Assembly: GCA_003223875.1 (NCBI GenBank)
Contig: QHWY01000005.1
Location: forward strand, 1 to 42,085
Reading direction: 5' to 3'
Source of the DNA: Acidobacteriota bacterium
GTDB lineage: Bacteria; Acidobacteriota; Terriglobia; 20CM-2-55-15
DNA length: 42,085 bases
Shown: positions 24,482 to 31,528 of the stretch, piece after piece
Numbering within the stretch: the first letter of the stretch is position 1
Layout of the letters: each line of letters opens with the position of its first letter
Made by a program: the position numbers and the translations under genes
The notes under the pieces: model-generated
The model's database searches: none
What the model was told of the DNA's origin: nothing
Seen by the model: only the letters and a program-made list of their open reading frames with translations

Positions 24482-27334
24482 CTAGAGCGCTCGAATCAAA
24501 GCTTCCGCGGGATGTAGGGGACGCCGGCCCGTGGCGTGTTCGACCTGCTGCCTGCACGAGATGCCCGGCGCGACCACAATGGCGTTCGGGTTGTTTTCCA
24601 CGGCAGGAAAGAGACGGCGGCGGCCTATGGCAATAGAAATGTCGTAATGTTCCTTTTCGTAGCCGAACGAGCCGGCCATGCCGCAGCAGCCGGAATCGAT
24701 TTCTTCGACTGGATAAGCAAGCGCAATGGCTTCCTTCAAATAACGAGAGCCGATAAGCGCCTTCTCGTGACAATGTCCGTGGATAAGAGCTTTCGTTTGC
24801 TGCCGCTTGAATTCAAGCTTCCATCGTCCCGCTTGTTTCTCTTTTACGATGAATTCTTCGAGTAGAAACGACATTTTCGCCACATCTTTTGCGTACTGAC
24901 TTTTGACAAGATCCGGATACTCGTCTCTAAACGTGAGAATACAGCTGGGCTCGCAACCGATAATCGAGTAGCCGTTTTCAACAAATGAATAGAGTTGCCG
25001 GACGTTGAATTCCGCGTTCTCCCCTGCAGCTTTCGGAAGACCTTTCGAAATCATCGGACGGCCGCAACACTTTCGCTCCGCGAGACGAACCTCGTAGCCG
25101 GCCGCTTCGAGCAGTTGGACGGTCGCTTTCCCGATGTCCGGATAGTTGTAGTTCACGAACGTGTCGTGAAAAAAAACCACCCTGCCATTGGAAATTTGAG
25201 ATTTCGAATTTCCATTTTGAGATTTATGGCGCTTCGCAAACCACGATTCAAAGGTTTCCGGCGCGAAGAGCGGCAGCTTGCGCCGAGCATCAATTCCTAC
25301 AAACCGATCGAGCGCGCGGCGGATGGCCGCGCGGGTCAGCGTCCAATTCGCGATTGAGGGCCAGATCGCGGCCGCTTTACTCATTGCATGAATGTTGGCA
25401 AACATCCGCGCGCGCAACGGCGTGCCTTTGACTTCATTGTAATGTGCGAGAAATTCGTATTTCAGCTTGGCCATGTCCACGTTGGAAGGACACTCGGCCT
25501 TACAACCTTTACATTCGAGGCAGAGGTCAAGTGTCTCGTAAAGATCCTTGCCGGTGAATTCTTCGGGTGGCAACTTTCCCGACAAGATCTCACGCATTAG
25601 GTTCGCACGGCCGCGCGTGGAGTGCTTGTCTTCAAGGGTAACCATGTACGAAGGACACATCGTCCCTTCGTTTTTCTTGCGGCAAACGCCCGCCCCGTTG
25701 CACAGCTCAACAGCTGTGGCAAATCCCCCCTCGCGGGAGAAGTCGTAGTGCGTGTCGATCGTTATCGTGCGGTACTGTGCTCCATAGCGCAGATTTTCTG
25801 TCATCGGCGGCGCGTCGACGATCTTCCCGGGATTCATTCGGTGATCCGGATCGAAAGCCGCCTTTACCTGCCGGAATGCGTTGTAGAGTTGCGCGCCAAA
25901 AAGTTTCTCGTTGAGATGGCTACGCGCCAGTCCGTCACCGTGTTCGCCACTCATACCGCCGCCAAACGCGATAACAAGGTCCGCGATTTCGTTCGTCATC
26001 TCCTTCATGACCTGAATATCCCGCGCGTCCTTTGTATTGATGAGCGGCCGGATATGCAAACACCCGACACTGGCGTGGCCGTAGTATCCAGCGCTGGTTT
26101 TATATTTCTGAATCACGTCGCGGAATTTCACGAAGAATTCCGGCAGCTTTGCAGGTTCGACTGCGCAATCCTCGACAAATGCGATCGGCTTGCGCTCCCC
26201 TTTCATGCCGAGCAGCAATCCCAGACCGGCTTTTCTGACTTTCCAGATATTGGTTTGGTCGATCTGGTCGAACGCTCGAACGTAGGCATACCCCGCTTTG
26301 TCGCGCTTCAATACCGCTTCCATCTCGTCCAGCTTTGAACACAGCTCTGCCTGATTTTCGCCGTAGAACTCGACGATCAGAACAGCAGCGGGATTTCCCT
26401 GAATAAATCCCATCAGCCGAGAGATTTCCAGAGAATTCCGGCCGAGCTGGATAATCATGTCATCGATCAGTTCGATCGCTGCAGGTTTGAAGGGCAGGAT
26501 CACGTCGCTCGCGCGAATGGACTCCACGATGTCCGCGAAATGCACAACACAAACGGCTGTCGCCGGCGGACGCGGTTCGATGCGCACTTTGGCTTGATGC
26601 ACCGCCGCGAGCGTGCCTTCGGACCCCACGACGAGTTTGACGAGATTGAATTTTCCGTTTCGAACAAATTCATCAAGGTTGTATCCACTGACGCGTCGCA
26701 TGATCTTTGGATATCGGCGTTCGATTTCATCGCGATTGGCTCGCACGATTTCCGCGATACGCCCTTCGAGACCACCTCTCGCGACCGCCTCTTCACATTT
26801 CATTTCGCGCAGGGTTCGTCCTTCACCCGATGACAGGATGACATCCATCTCGAGAATGTGATCGATCGTTTTTCCGTAAAGGATGGAATGCGAACCGGCG
26901 GAATTATTGCCCATCATTCCGCCCAGCGTGGCCCGGTTGGCGGTGGATGTGTCCGGACCAAACAGGAATCCCATGGGCCGCAGATGAAGATTGAGTTGTT
27001 CCTGAACTACCCCCGGCTCGACAATCGCCCACCGCTCCTCGGTATTCGCCTCGAGAACGCGGTTGAGATACTTCGACATGTCTATGACGACCGCATCACC
27101 GACAGTTTGTCCTGCGAGGCTAGTTCCTGCACCACGCGGAAGCACAGGGACCTTGAAATCCCGCGCAATTTCCATCGTGGCGAAAACATCCTCATGGGTT
27201 CGTGGGATAACAACGCCGATGGGCTCTATTTCATAGATACTGGCGTCGGTGCTGTACATCAGGCGCGAGGCACGGTCAAAGCGGACTTCGCCACTGACAC
27301 GGGATTTCAGAGAGCGATAAAGATCTTGGTTCAT
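24482..27334 (-). CDS. FAD-linked oxidase / Fe-S / CCG-domain fusion (GlcD-GlpC-like dehydrogenase)
   Basis: A 950-residue fusion. Residues 35-210 are the FAD-binding-4 domain (GVVIPRTHEDVFATMEIA, LPRGAGTSLAGQTVGD, MGNNSAGSHSI). Residues 210-510 are the FAD-oxidase C domain with GGGMSGEHGDGLARS. Two Fe-S motif regions follow (GAGVCRKKNEGTMCPSY and CLECKGCKAECPSNVDMAK), then two CCG-type domains (ERKCCGRPMISKGLPKA; HCHEKALIG; GCCGMAGSFGYEKE). The layout matches D-lactate / glycolate / 2-hydroxyacid dehydrogenases that feed electrons to quinones. The ATG at 27334 is preferred to a TTG two codons earlier. Between the Fe-S and CCG parts there is an AT-rich insert at 25186-25227 encoding a KSQNGNSKSQISNG linker. 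Confidence 0.88.
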   Translation of the reverse strand: MNQDLYRSLKSRVSGEVRFDRASRLMYSTDASIYEIEPIGVVIPRTHEDVFATMEIARDFKVPVLPRGAGTSLAGQTVGDAVVIDMSKYLNRVLEANTEERWAIVEPGVVQEQLNLHLRPMGFLFGPDTSTANRATLGGMMGNNSAGSHSILYGKTIDHILEMDVILSSGEGRTLREMKCEEAVARGGLEGRIAEIVRANRDEIERRYPKIMRRVSGYNLDEFVRNGKFNLVKLVVGSEGTLAAVHQAKVRIEPRPPATAVCVVHFADIVESIRASDVILPFKPAAIELIDDMIIQLGRNSLEISRLMGFIQGNPAAVLIVEFYGENQAELCSKLDEMEAVLKRDKAGYAYVRAFDQIDQTNIWKVRKAGLGLLLGMKGERKPIAFVEDCAVEPAKLPEFFVKFRDVIQKYKTSAGYYGHASVGCLHIRPLINTKDARDIQVMKEMTNEIADLVIAFGGGMSGEHGDGLARSHLNEKLFGAQLYNAFRQVKAAFDPDHRMNPGKIVDAPPMTENLRYGAQYRTITIDTHYDFSREGGFATAVELCNGAGVCRKKNEGTMCPSYMVTLEDKHSTRGRANLMREILSGKLPPEEFTGKDLYETLDLCLECKGCKAECPSNVDMAKLKYEFLAHYNEVKGTPLRARMFANIHAMSKAAAIWPSIANWTLTRAAIRRALDRFVGIDARRKLPLFAPETFESWFAKRHKSQNGNSKSQISNGRVVFFHDTFVNYNYPDIGKATVQLLEAAGYEVRLAERKCCGRPMISKGLPKAAGENAEFNVRQLYSFVENGYSIIGCEPSCILTFRDEYPDLVKSQYAKDVAKMSFLLEEFIVKEKQAGRWKLEFKRQQTKALIHGHCHEKALIGSRYLKEAIALAYPVEEIDSGCCGMAGSFGYEKEHYDISIAIGRRRLFPAVENNPNAIVVAPGISCRQQVEHATGRRPLHPAEALIRAL
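25186..25227 (-). repeat. AT-rich repeat-like insert in the FAD-FeS gene
   Basis: This 42-bp stretch contains the word TTTGAGATTT twice and a GGAAAT ... ATTTCC inverted pair. It is much richer in A+T than the gene around it. It keeps the frame and encodes a Ser/Asn/Lys-rich linker in front of the conserved FFHDTFVNYN strand. Its character is that of intergenic simple repeats rather than of coding DNA. Confidence 0.5.
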
Positions 27335-27381
27335 AAACAATTCACGGGGAGTTTAGCAAACCCAAAAAAGAGAACTAGCCA

Positions 27382-27443
27382 CAAAAAGGCACATAAAACA
27401 CAAATTTTTTCGGCCTGTCTGTTGTGTCTTATGTGCCTCTTTG
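27382..27443. repeat. Long inverted repeat between rpsU and the FAD-FeS gene
   Basis: Two 22-bp arms, matching at 20 positions (AGGCACATAA ... TTATGTGCCT at the core), are separated by an 18-bp loop that holds a six-T run. It lies 12 bp after the rpsU stop on the minus strand, so it may terminate or protect the rpsU transcript. The A-rich wording resembles dispersed intergenic palindromes known from many genomes. Confidence 0.7.
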
Positions 27444-27455
27444 TCGTTAAATTTT

Positions 27456-27656
27456 TTATTCTACCGGCTCCCGGCGAACTTTCTTTCGGCTGCGTTTGCG
27501 CGCCAATGCTTGCTTGATCCGTTTCTTTTCACCAGGTTTCAGGTAAAAGGAATGTTTTTTCACTTCCTTGATTATGTCTTCCTGTTGGACCTTTCGCTTG
27601 AATCGCCGCAGCGCATTTTCGATGGATTCACCATCTTGAATCCGAACCTCGGCCAA
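27456..27656 (-). CDS. rpsU: 30S ribosomal protein S21
   Basis: A 66-residue basic protein matching S21 along its length: VRIQDGESIENALRRFKRKVQQEDI at the start, then KKHSFYLKPGEKKRIKQALARKR. S21 helps the small subunit recognise mRNA starts. The start codon appears to be TTG at 27656 with a G-rich ribosome-binding site upstream; no better ATG is in frame. It is divergent from the next gene and not part of a visible ribosomal operon. Confidence 0.93.
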   Translation of the reverse strand: MAEVRIQDGESIENALRRFKRKVQQEDIIKEVKKHSFYLKPGEKKRIKQALARKRSRKKVRREPVE

Positions 27657-27714
27657 TCAACCCACCCCCATTCCGGTTGCGATAGACTTTTGATTATCAC
27701 ATACTTCGGGAATT

Positions 27715-28347
27715 ATGGCGATCTGTCCATTGTGTTCTCATAGGCAGGGGAAGCGGTATTGTCCCGCAGTAGCCGAGCAGATATGCGCGGTTTGTTGTGG
27801 CACCAAGCGGGAAATCGAAATCGACTGTCCATCTTCGTGTTCTTACCTGAAAGCAAGCCGTACATACGAATTGGAAAAACCAATACCTTACCCACAGGTT
27901 GCCGACAAAGTTCACAATTATGACGAACGCTTTATTCAGCGCTATCAGCAGATATTGGACGCGGTTACCGGCTCCGTTTTGGAAGAACGGCTGACCTCGG
28001 CGTGGCTTGTCGACAATGATGTCATCGAGGTTTTCAAAAGTCTCAATGCCACAATGAAGACGCTGTCCAGCGGCATTTACTACGAATCATTGCCTGAGAC
28101 ACCCGTACGGCTTTCCTTGTTCCGCCGATTGAAATCTGTGCTTGATGAGTTCATGAAGCCGGATCCGGGCGCAGCCCGTAATGCGCTAAAAGTAACGGAA
28201 GCCATCGAAGTTTTAGATTTCCTGGCTCTGGTGGCTCAGGCGAATTCAAGCGTCCGCCCTAAGAGCCGAAGGTATTTGGATTGGTTGGCCGACAGGTTCG
28301 GGGTTTTGCCGCCGGCAGTGCAATCCAGTGGCATTATTCTTCCTTAG
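27715..28347 (+). CDS. Cysteine-rich N-terminal protein of unknown function
   Basis: A 210-residue soluble protein with no family I can name. The first 42 residues hold eight cysteines (C4, C7, C16, C24, C27, C28, C38, C42) in a pattern suited to one or two zinc sites, with the SYL turn that follows ending the cluster. Residues 60-210 are mainly helical (for example YDERFIQRYQQILDAVTGS and RLSLFRRLKSVLDEFM). There is no signal or membrane segment. The gene diverges from rpsU and is followed by a GT9 gene six bases later, so the two are co-transcribed. The cysteine cluster suggests a nucleic-acid- or protein-binding role; this is a guess. Confidence 0.75.
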   Translation: MAICPLCSHRQGKRYCPAVAEQICAVCCGTKREIEIDCPSSCSYLKASRTYELEKPIPYPQVADKVHNYDERFIQRYQQILDAVTGSVLEERLTSAWLVDNDVIEVFKSLNATMKTLSSGIYYESLPETPVRLSLFRRLKSVLDEFMKPDPGAARNALKVTEAIEVLDFLALVAQANSSVRPKSRRYLDWLADRFGVLPPAVQSSGIILP

Positions 28348-28353
28348 CGCTTC

Positions 28354-29418
28354 GTGAAGGTCCTAGCGATCCGGTTCGCTCGTCTGGGAGATGTGGTCCT
28401 TTTGCTGCCTGCTCTTTCTTCGCTCAAACACGCCTTTCCCGATATCCGGCTGACACTGCTAACAGGCAACCTCTGCGCGCCGCTTGCGGAAATGTGTCCG
28501 GCTATAGACGAGGTGCTCGCCGTCGATCGCGTTGCGATGCGTGACGGGCCCGTACGGACGGCACTGCGAGACATGCATCGACTCGTTCGCGACGTACGGC
28601 GACGCCGGTTTGATCTGGTCATCGATTTTCATAGTTTCAGAGAAACCAATCTTCTGACTTGGCTGTCGGGTGCGCCGGTGAGAATTGGCATGAAAAAGTA
28701 CAAATCGCCATATCTGAGGTTCTGTTTTAACAAGCCTCCTGTGTCTGAAGACAAGTCGTTGCATGTTTCAGCAATGTTCGAAAAAGTCGTTGAAGCGACA
28801 ATTTCCCTCCTCGCCGACGAGAGCTGGCGATGCGAAGCGCGAGCCCGGCAGGGCGAAGCCTCAAGGGAAGCGCCGGGATGGTCAGTTCGGCGACAAACTA
28901 AGTCTTTGTCTATTCCAGATGAAATGCTGCAGTGGGCGAACGAGCTTTCATCAAACAAACTGAGGCTCGCGTTGTATGTTGATGCGCCCGTGACTGAGAG
29001 GATCTGGCCGCCGGAACGCTTTGCGGCGATCGCCGATTTTGCCATCGAACGGTGGGCTGCGCTGCCAATCGTCATGTCCGGTCAGCGACGGCAGGATCTG
29101 ATTCAGCGCGTAAAGCGCGCGAGCAGAAACGCCGACCAGCTTGCCGTATTCAGCGATATTACAATCCCGCAACTCGCTGCTTTGATCGCCTCGGCGCGTA
29201 TTTTCATCAGTAACGATACCGGACCAATGCATATCGGCCCGGCTGTGGGCGTTCGCACTTTGGGACTCTTCAGTGTGGGTTATCCCGAGCATTTTCGGCC
29301 CATGGGGCTGAATGACTCCGTTCTGAGAGGGAATCCGATTGAAAAAATTCAAACGACAGACGTGATTGCGATCGCGAATGAAATGTGGATTACTGCTGGT
29401 CCAAATCTTCGATGCTGA
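28354..29418 (+). CDS. GT9-family heptosyltransferase-like glycosyltransferase
   Basis: A 354-residue GT-B glycosyltransferase of family 9, like the ADP-heptose:LPS heptosyltransferases that build the core of lipopolysaccharide at the inner membrane. The N-terminal motif is VLAIRFARLGDVVLLLPALSSLKHAFP and the C-terminal donor-binding motif is SNDTGPMHIGPAVGVRTLGLF. GTG at 28354 is the start. Residues about 160-171 (CEARARQGEASR) are encoded by a 35-bp interspersed repeat that is also found between genes; this sits in the linker between the two Rossmann domains and leaves the frame open. The 3' end overlaps a converging gene by 29 bp. Confidence 0.85.
   Translation: MKVLAIRFARLGDVVLLLPALSSLKHAFPDIRLTLLTGNLCAPLAEMCPAIDEVLAVDRVAMRDGPVRTALRDMHRLVRDVRRRRFDLVIDFHSFRETNLLTWLSGAPVRIGMKKYKSPYLRFCFNKPPVSEDKSLHVSAMFEKVVEATISLLADESWRCEARARQGEASREAPGWSVRRQTKSLSIPDEMLQWANELSSNKLRLALYVDAPVTERIWPPERFAAIADFAIERWAALPIVMSGQRRQDLIQRVKRASRNADQLAVFSDITIPQLAALIASARIFISNDTGPMHIGPAVGVRTLGLFSVGYPEHFRPMGLNDSVLRGNPIEKIQTTDVIAIANEMWITAGPNLRC
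28831..28865 (+). repeat. 35-bp GC-rich interspersed repeat, copy 2, inside the GT9 gene
   Basis: This stretch equals copy 1 (13667-13701, opposite strand) at 33 of 35 positions. It is read through in the GT9 frame as CEARARQGEASR, between the N-terminal domain and KSLSIPDEM. Its presence both between genes and inside a gene marks it as a mobile or dispersed element. Confidence 0.8.
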
Positions 29419-29701
29419 TTTTTAGCGAGCGAAGAAACTTTAGATCCTGAGCGGTGACCTTCAACTTCATCTCGCCGCTTTTCAGTCCATTCACTCCTGC
29501 TACTTCTTCTCCGCCGTCCGTTTTTGAACGCTTGTTGAAGCCAATGGTGGCTTCCAAGACTAGGAATACATCGTAGCCGGCGTTTCGAACGTTCTGGATC
29601 GCTTCACTGATTTCTTCGGATTCAGAAAGCGCATCATTGATCGCAGCGCCGAGTTCCTTCATAAGCTGCTTCAGATTGTCATCCAATTGCATTCGGACCA
29701 T
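29390..29701 (-). CDS. Small unknown protein
   Basis: A 103-residue protein from the ATG at 29701 (an upstream ATG at 29710 is also in frame). The first half is helical (LKQLMKELGAAINDALSESEEISEAIQNV), followed by GYDVFLVLEATIGFNKR and a C-terminal LKVTAQDLKFLRSLKISIEDL. There is no membrane segment or cysteine. The composition and length look like a real cytoplasmic protein, but I do not recognise the family. It converges on and overlaps the GT9 gene by 29 bp at their 3' ends. Confidence 0.6.
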   Translation of the reverse strand: MVRMQLDDNLKQLMKELGAAINDALSESEEISEAIQNVRNAGYDVFLVLEATIGFNKRSKTDGGEEVAGVNGLKSGEMKLKVTAQDLKFLRSLKISIEDLDQQ

Positions 29702-29826
29702 CCTACGCACAATGCTTGAATTTGGTCAATTCACAATTTAACCGCTTCAGTGTCTGACTTGGTGATAGTCTAGGCGGTTCAAGTCACAGCTATTGATGAG
29801 CACGTTTATAGCCGTTAAGATGACGG

Positions 29827-30084
29827 ATGCCCACCATGCCGGGAAAGCTCAAACTCATTTTTGGCCACTTTCTCAGAACCTTGCGCCAGCTCTGGTTAGA
29901 GTTCATTGGGGGAATTTTTCTGGCGTTGGGCGTTCTGTTTGTCTTCGCGGCAATACAGGAATACCGAAAATACATCCGGGCTCCCGAACTGGGCACCGGC
30001 CGGTTCCTGATGGTGCTTCTCTCCTCCATCGTCATGCTGTTCTTCGCGCTCGAGAGCTTCTGGAAATCGAGGAAGCCCTGGTAG
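29827..30084 (+). CDS. Small two-helix membrane protein upstream of the sigma factor
   Basis: An 85-residue protein with a basic N-terminus (KLKLIFGHFLRTLRQ), a membrane helix at about 24-43 (LEFIGGIFLALGVLFVFAAI), a polar loop (QEYRKYIRAPELGTGR) and a second helix at about 60-78 (FLMVLLSSIVMLFFALESF), ending in a basic tail. The start could be ATG 29827 or 29836. Its stop TAG shares a base with the GTG start of the sigma factor gene, which indicates coupled translation. A membrane anchor or signal-input role for the downstream module is possible; nothing in the sequence says what it senses. Confidence 0.7.
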   Translation: MPTMPGKLKLIFGHFLRTLRQLWLEFIGGIFLALGVLFVFAAIQEYRKYIRAPELGTGRFLMVLLSSIVMLFFALESFWKSRKPW

Positions 30085-30647
30085 TGAGCACTTCCACGTA
30101 TAATGACGCGGAATTGGTTGCGATGTGTCTCACGGGGGACGCCGCGGCGTGGGAGACCTTGCTCCGCCGCTATCGCCGTTTCATCTACTCCATTCCGGTA
30201 AAGTTTGGCTTGCAGCCTGACGACGCGGCGGATATCTTTCAGACGGTGTGCGTGAAATGGATCGAACATCTTCATGAACTTAGGGATGAAAGAAAGCTCA
30301 AGCCGTGGCTGTTCACCACAACAACGCGACAGTGCCTCACTTGGGGTTTAGCCAAGCAACGAGAGGTCACGGCAACAGACGAGCAGTTCGAGGAGTTGTT
30401 CGGGCCGGCAAACGACTTGGACGAGATGAAAATTTTTGTCGAAAGGCAACAGGCAATTCGAGACAGCGTTGAGGAACTGCCGTCCCGGTGCAGGTCCCTG
30501 ATTGACATGCTATACTTGGACGGGCGTTTGCGGTCCTATCAGGAAATTGGCCAGCTTGTTGGAATGTCGGCGGCCAGCATCGGTGCAAATCGAGCACGCT
30601 GTCTGGAGAAACTGAGGAAGATCCTTCAGAAGCGGGGTCTGAACTAA
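30084..30647 (+). CDS. ECF-type RNA polymerase sigma factor
   Basis: A 187-residue sigma-70 family protein with only regions 2 and 4. Region 2 (about residues 22-85) reads LLRRYRRFIYSIPVKFGL, DDAADIFQTVCVKWIEHL and RKLKPWLFTTTTRQCL. Region 4 (about 130-185) is LPSRCRSLIDMLYLDGR, SYQEIGQLVGMSAASIGANRARCLEKLRKIL, the helix-turn-helix that reads the -35 box. GTG at 30084 is chosen because it overlaps the upstream stop; the longer frame to 29793 is the shadow of the membrane protein gene. The next gene encodes a zinc-finger protein and then a TPR-CHAT protein, so it probably directs a response triggered through those. Confidence 0.92.
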   Translation: MSTSTYNDAELVAMCLTGDAAAWETLLRRYRRFIYSIPVKFGLQPDDAADIFQTVCVKWIEHLHELRDERKLKPWLFTTTTRQCLTWGLAKQREVTATDEQFEELFGPANDLDEMKIFVERQQAIRDSVEELPSRCRSLIDMLYLDGRLRSYQEIGQLVGMSAASIGANRARCLEKLRKILQKRGLN

Positions 30648-30680
30648 AAAATTTACGAAGAGTTCAAAATTTTTGTATTT

Positions 30681-30709
30681 TTGACCCTGTCTCGTCTGTC
30701 TTATAGATA
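30681..30709 (+). promoter_or_regulatory. Candidate sigma-70-like promoter before the zinc-finger gene
   Basis: TTGACC at 30681 is followed at 15-17 bp by TATAGATA (30702-30709), about 60 bp upstream of the zinc-finger gene. The -35 is near consensus while the -10 is fair. This would allow the zinc-finger and CHAT genes to be expressed apart from the sigma gene. Confidence 0.4.
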
Positions 30710-30769
30710 GAGGGACTTTTAATCCCGAGCGGATTGCCCTCCAAGGATGACAGCGAAAGGAGCTAGGGA

Positions 30770-31384
30770 ATGCGACACGTAACTGTTGAGAATCTAATCG
30801 ATTACATCGAACATCGGACTTCCAATGTCGAAAAATCGACATTGGAGGATCATCTGGCAAACTGCAGTGACTGTGGAGAATTAAATCAGGAATTTCAGGT
30901 TGTGATCGCTCGACTCCGGGAAGACGCTTCTTTCGAACCGCCCGCTGAGCTGCTTCAGTGGGGTATCAATCTATTCCAACCTGTTGCGCAACCCAAGGGC
31001 GTCGCTTCCGGTCTGAGGAAATTCATCGCTTCTCTGGTATTCGATACTTATGATCAGCCCATGATGGCCGGCGTACGCCGCGTCGGAGCGCCGCCGCGGC
31101 AGCTATTGTTTCGCGCCGGCGATGTGGACGTGGATGTGAAGATCGAATCGATGGAAGCCAACGATCGCATCACCCTTGTTGGACAGGTCTTGTCCAGCAA
31201 TGCCAAATTCTTCGATAATACTCCAGTTAAACTGGAGTCCCACGGTATCGTCCGTTACCGCACCCGAACCAACGTGGTCGGTGAGTTCTCGTTCGACGAA
31301 GTGCCGAAGGATACTTATCATCTTTCGGTGGATTTGCCCGAAGGGCAGATCACGCTGTTTTGCGTCCACCGCGGCAACTCTTAG
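30770..31384 (+). CDS. Zinc-finger putative anti-sigma protein with C-terminal beta domain
   Basis: A 204-residue soluble protein. Residues 1-40 are a zf-HC2-like anti-sigma domain with the ligand pattern EDHLANCSDC (His-x3-Cys-x2-Cys). Residues 85-135 contain FDTYDQPMMAGVRRVGAPPR and LLFRAGDVDVDVKIES. Residues 140-204 are a beta domain like the carboxypeptidase-regulatory fold (LVGQVLSSNAK, NVVGEFSFDEVPKDTYHLSV). No membrane segment is present, unlike many anti-sigma factors. Between a sigma gene and a CHAT protease gene it is the natural candidate for the sigma-binding switch and perhaps a protease substrate. That role is inference. Confidence 0.8.
   Translation: MRHVTVENLIDYIEHRTSNVEKSTLEDHLANCSDCGELNQEFQVVIARLREDASFEPPAELLQWGINLFQPVAQPKGVASGLRKFIASLVFDTYDQPMMAGVRRVGAPPRQLLFRAGDVDVDVKIESMEANDRITLVGQVLSSNAKFFDNTPVKLESHGIVRYRTRTNVVGEFSFDEVPKDTYHLSVDLPEGQITLFCVHRGNS
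30821..30846. repeat. 11-bp-arm palindrome inside the zinc-finger gene
   Basis: TCCAATGTCGA and TCGACATTGGA flank a four-A loop, 51 bp into the gene. The encoded peptide (SNVEKSTLE) fits the normal spacing of the zinc-finger helix, so it is not an obvious insertion. It could be a binding site or an mRNA hairpin near the start of translation. Confidence 0.5.
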
Positions 31385-31410
31385 TTTAAAATTCAAATCT
31401 TGAGTCCGCT

Positions 31411-31510
31411 GTGGACCTGGTTTACTCCACGGGATGGCCCCGTGGAGTAAACGTCATTCGTGCTGGAAGTTTAACAAAAGACTTTCGGACGTGCAGGAAA
31501 CGAGGTCCAC
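31411..31510 (+). promoter_or_regulatory. Structured leader upstream of the CHAT gene
   Basis: An inner perfect 14-bp stem (31420-31433 with 31439-31452, core TTTACTCCACGG / CCGTGGAGTAAA) closes a five-base loop. An outer pair, GTGGACCT at 31411 and AGGTCCAC at 31503, can enclose it. The CHAT GTG start follows 19 nt later. There is no T-run, so simple termination is unlikely; RNA processing, attenuation or translational control are options. Confidence 0.55.
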
Positions 31511-31528
31511 GTAGGAAGCGTTGGAGTC

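Noticed and set aside
24252-24773. 173-codon frame opposite the oxidoreductase/hydrolase junction
   Set aside because: It is on the same strand but out of frame with two well-supported genes, and its composition is rich in Arg and Ser as expected of a shadow frame.
29793-30083. N-terminal extension of the sigma factor
   Set aside because: The frame is open but the added residues do not look like a sigma domain. The other frame encodes a clear two-helix membrane protein ending at the sigma GTG start.
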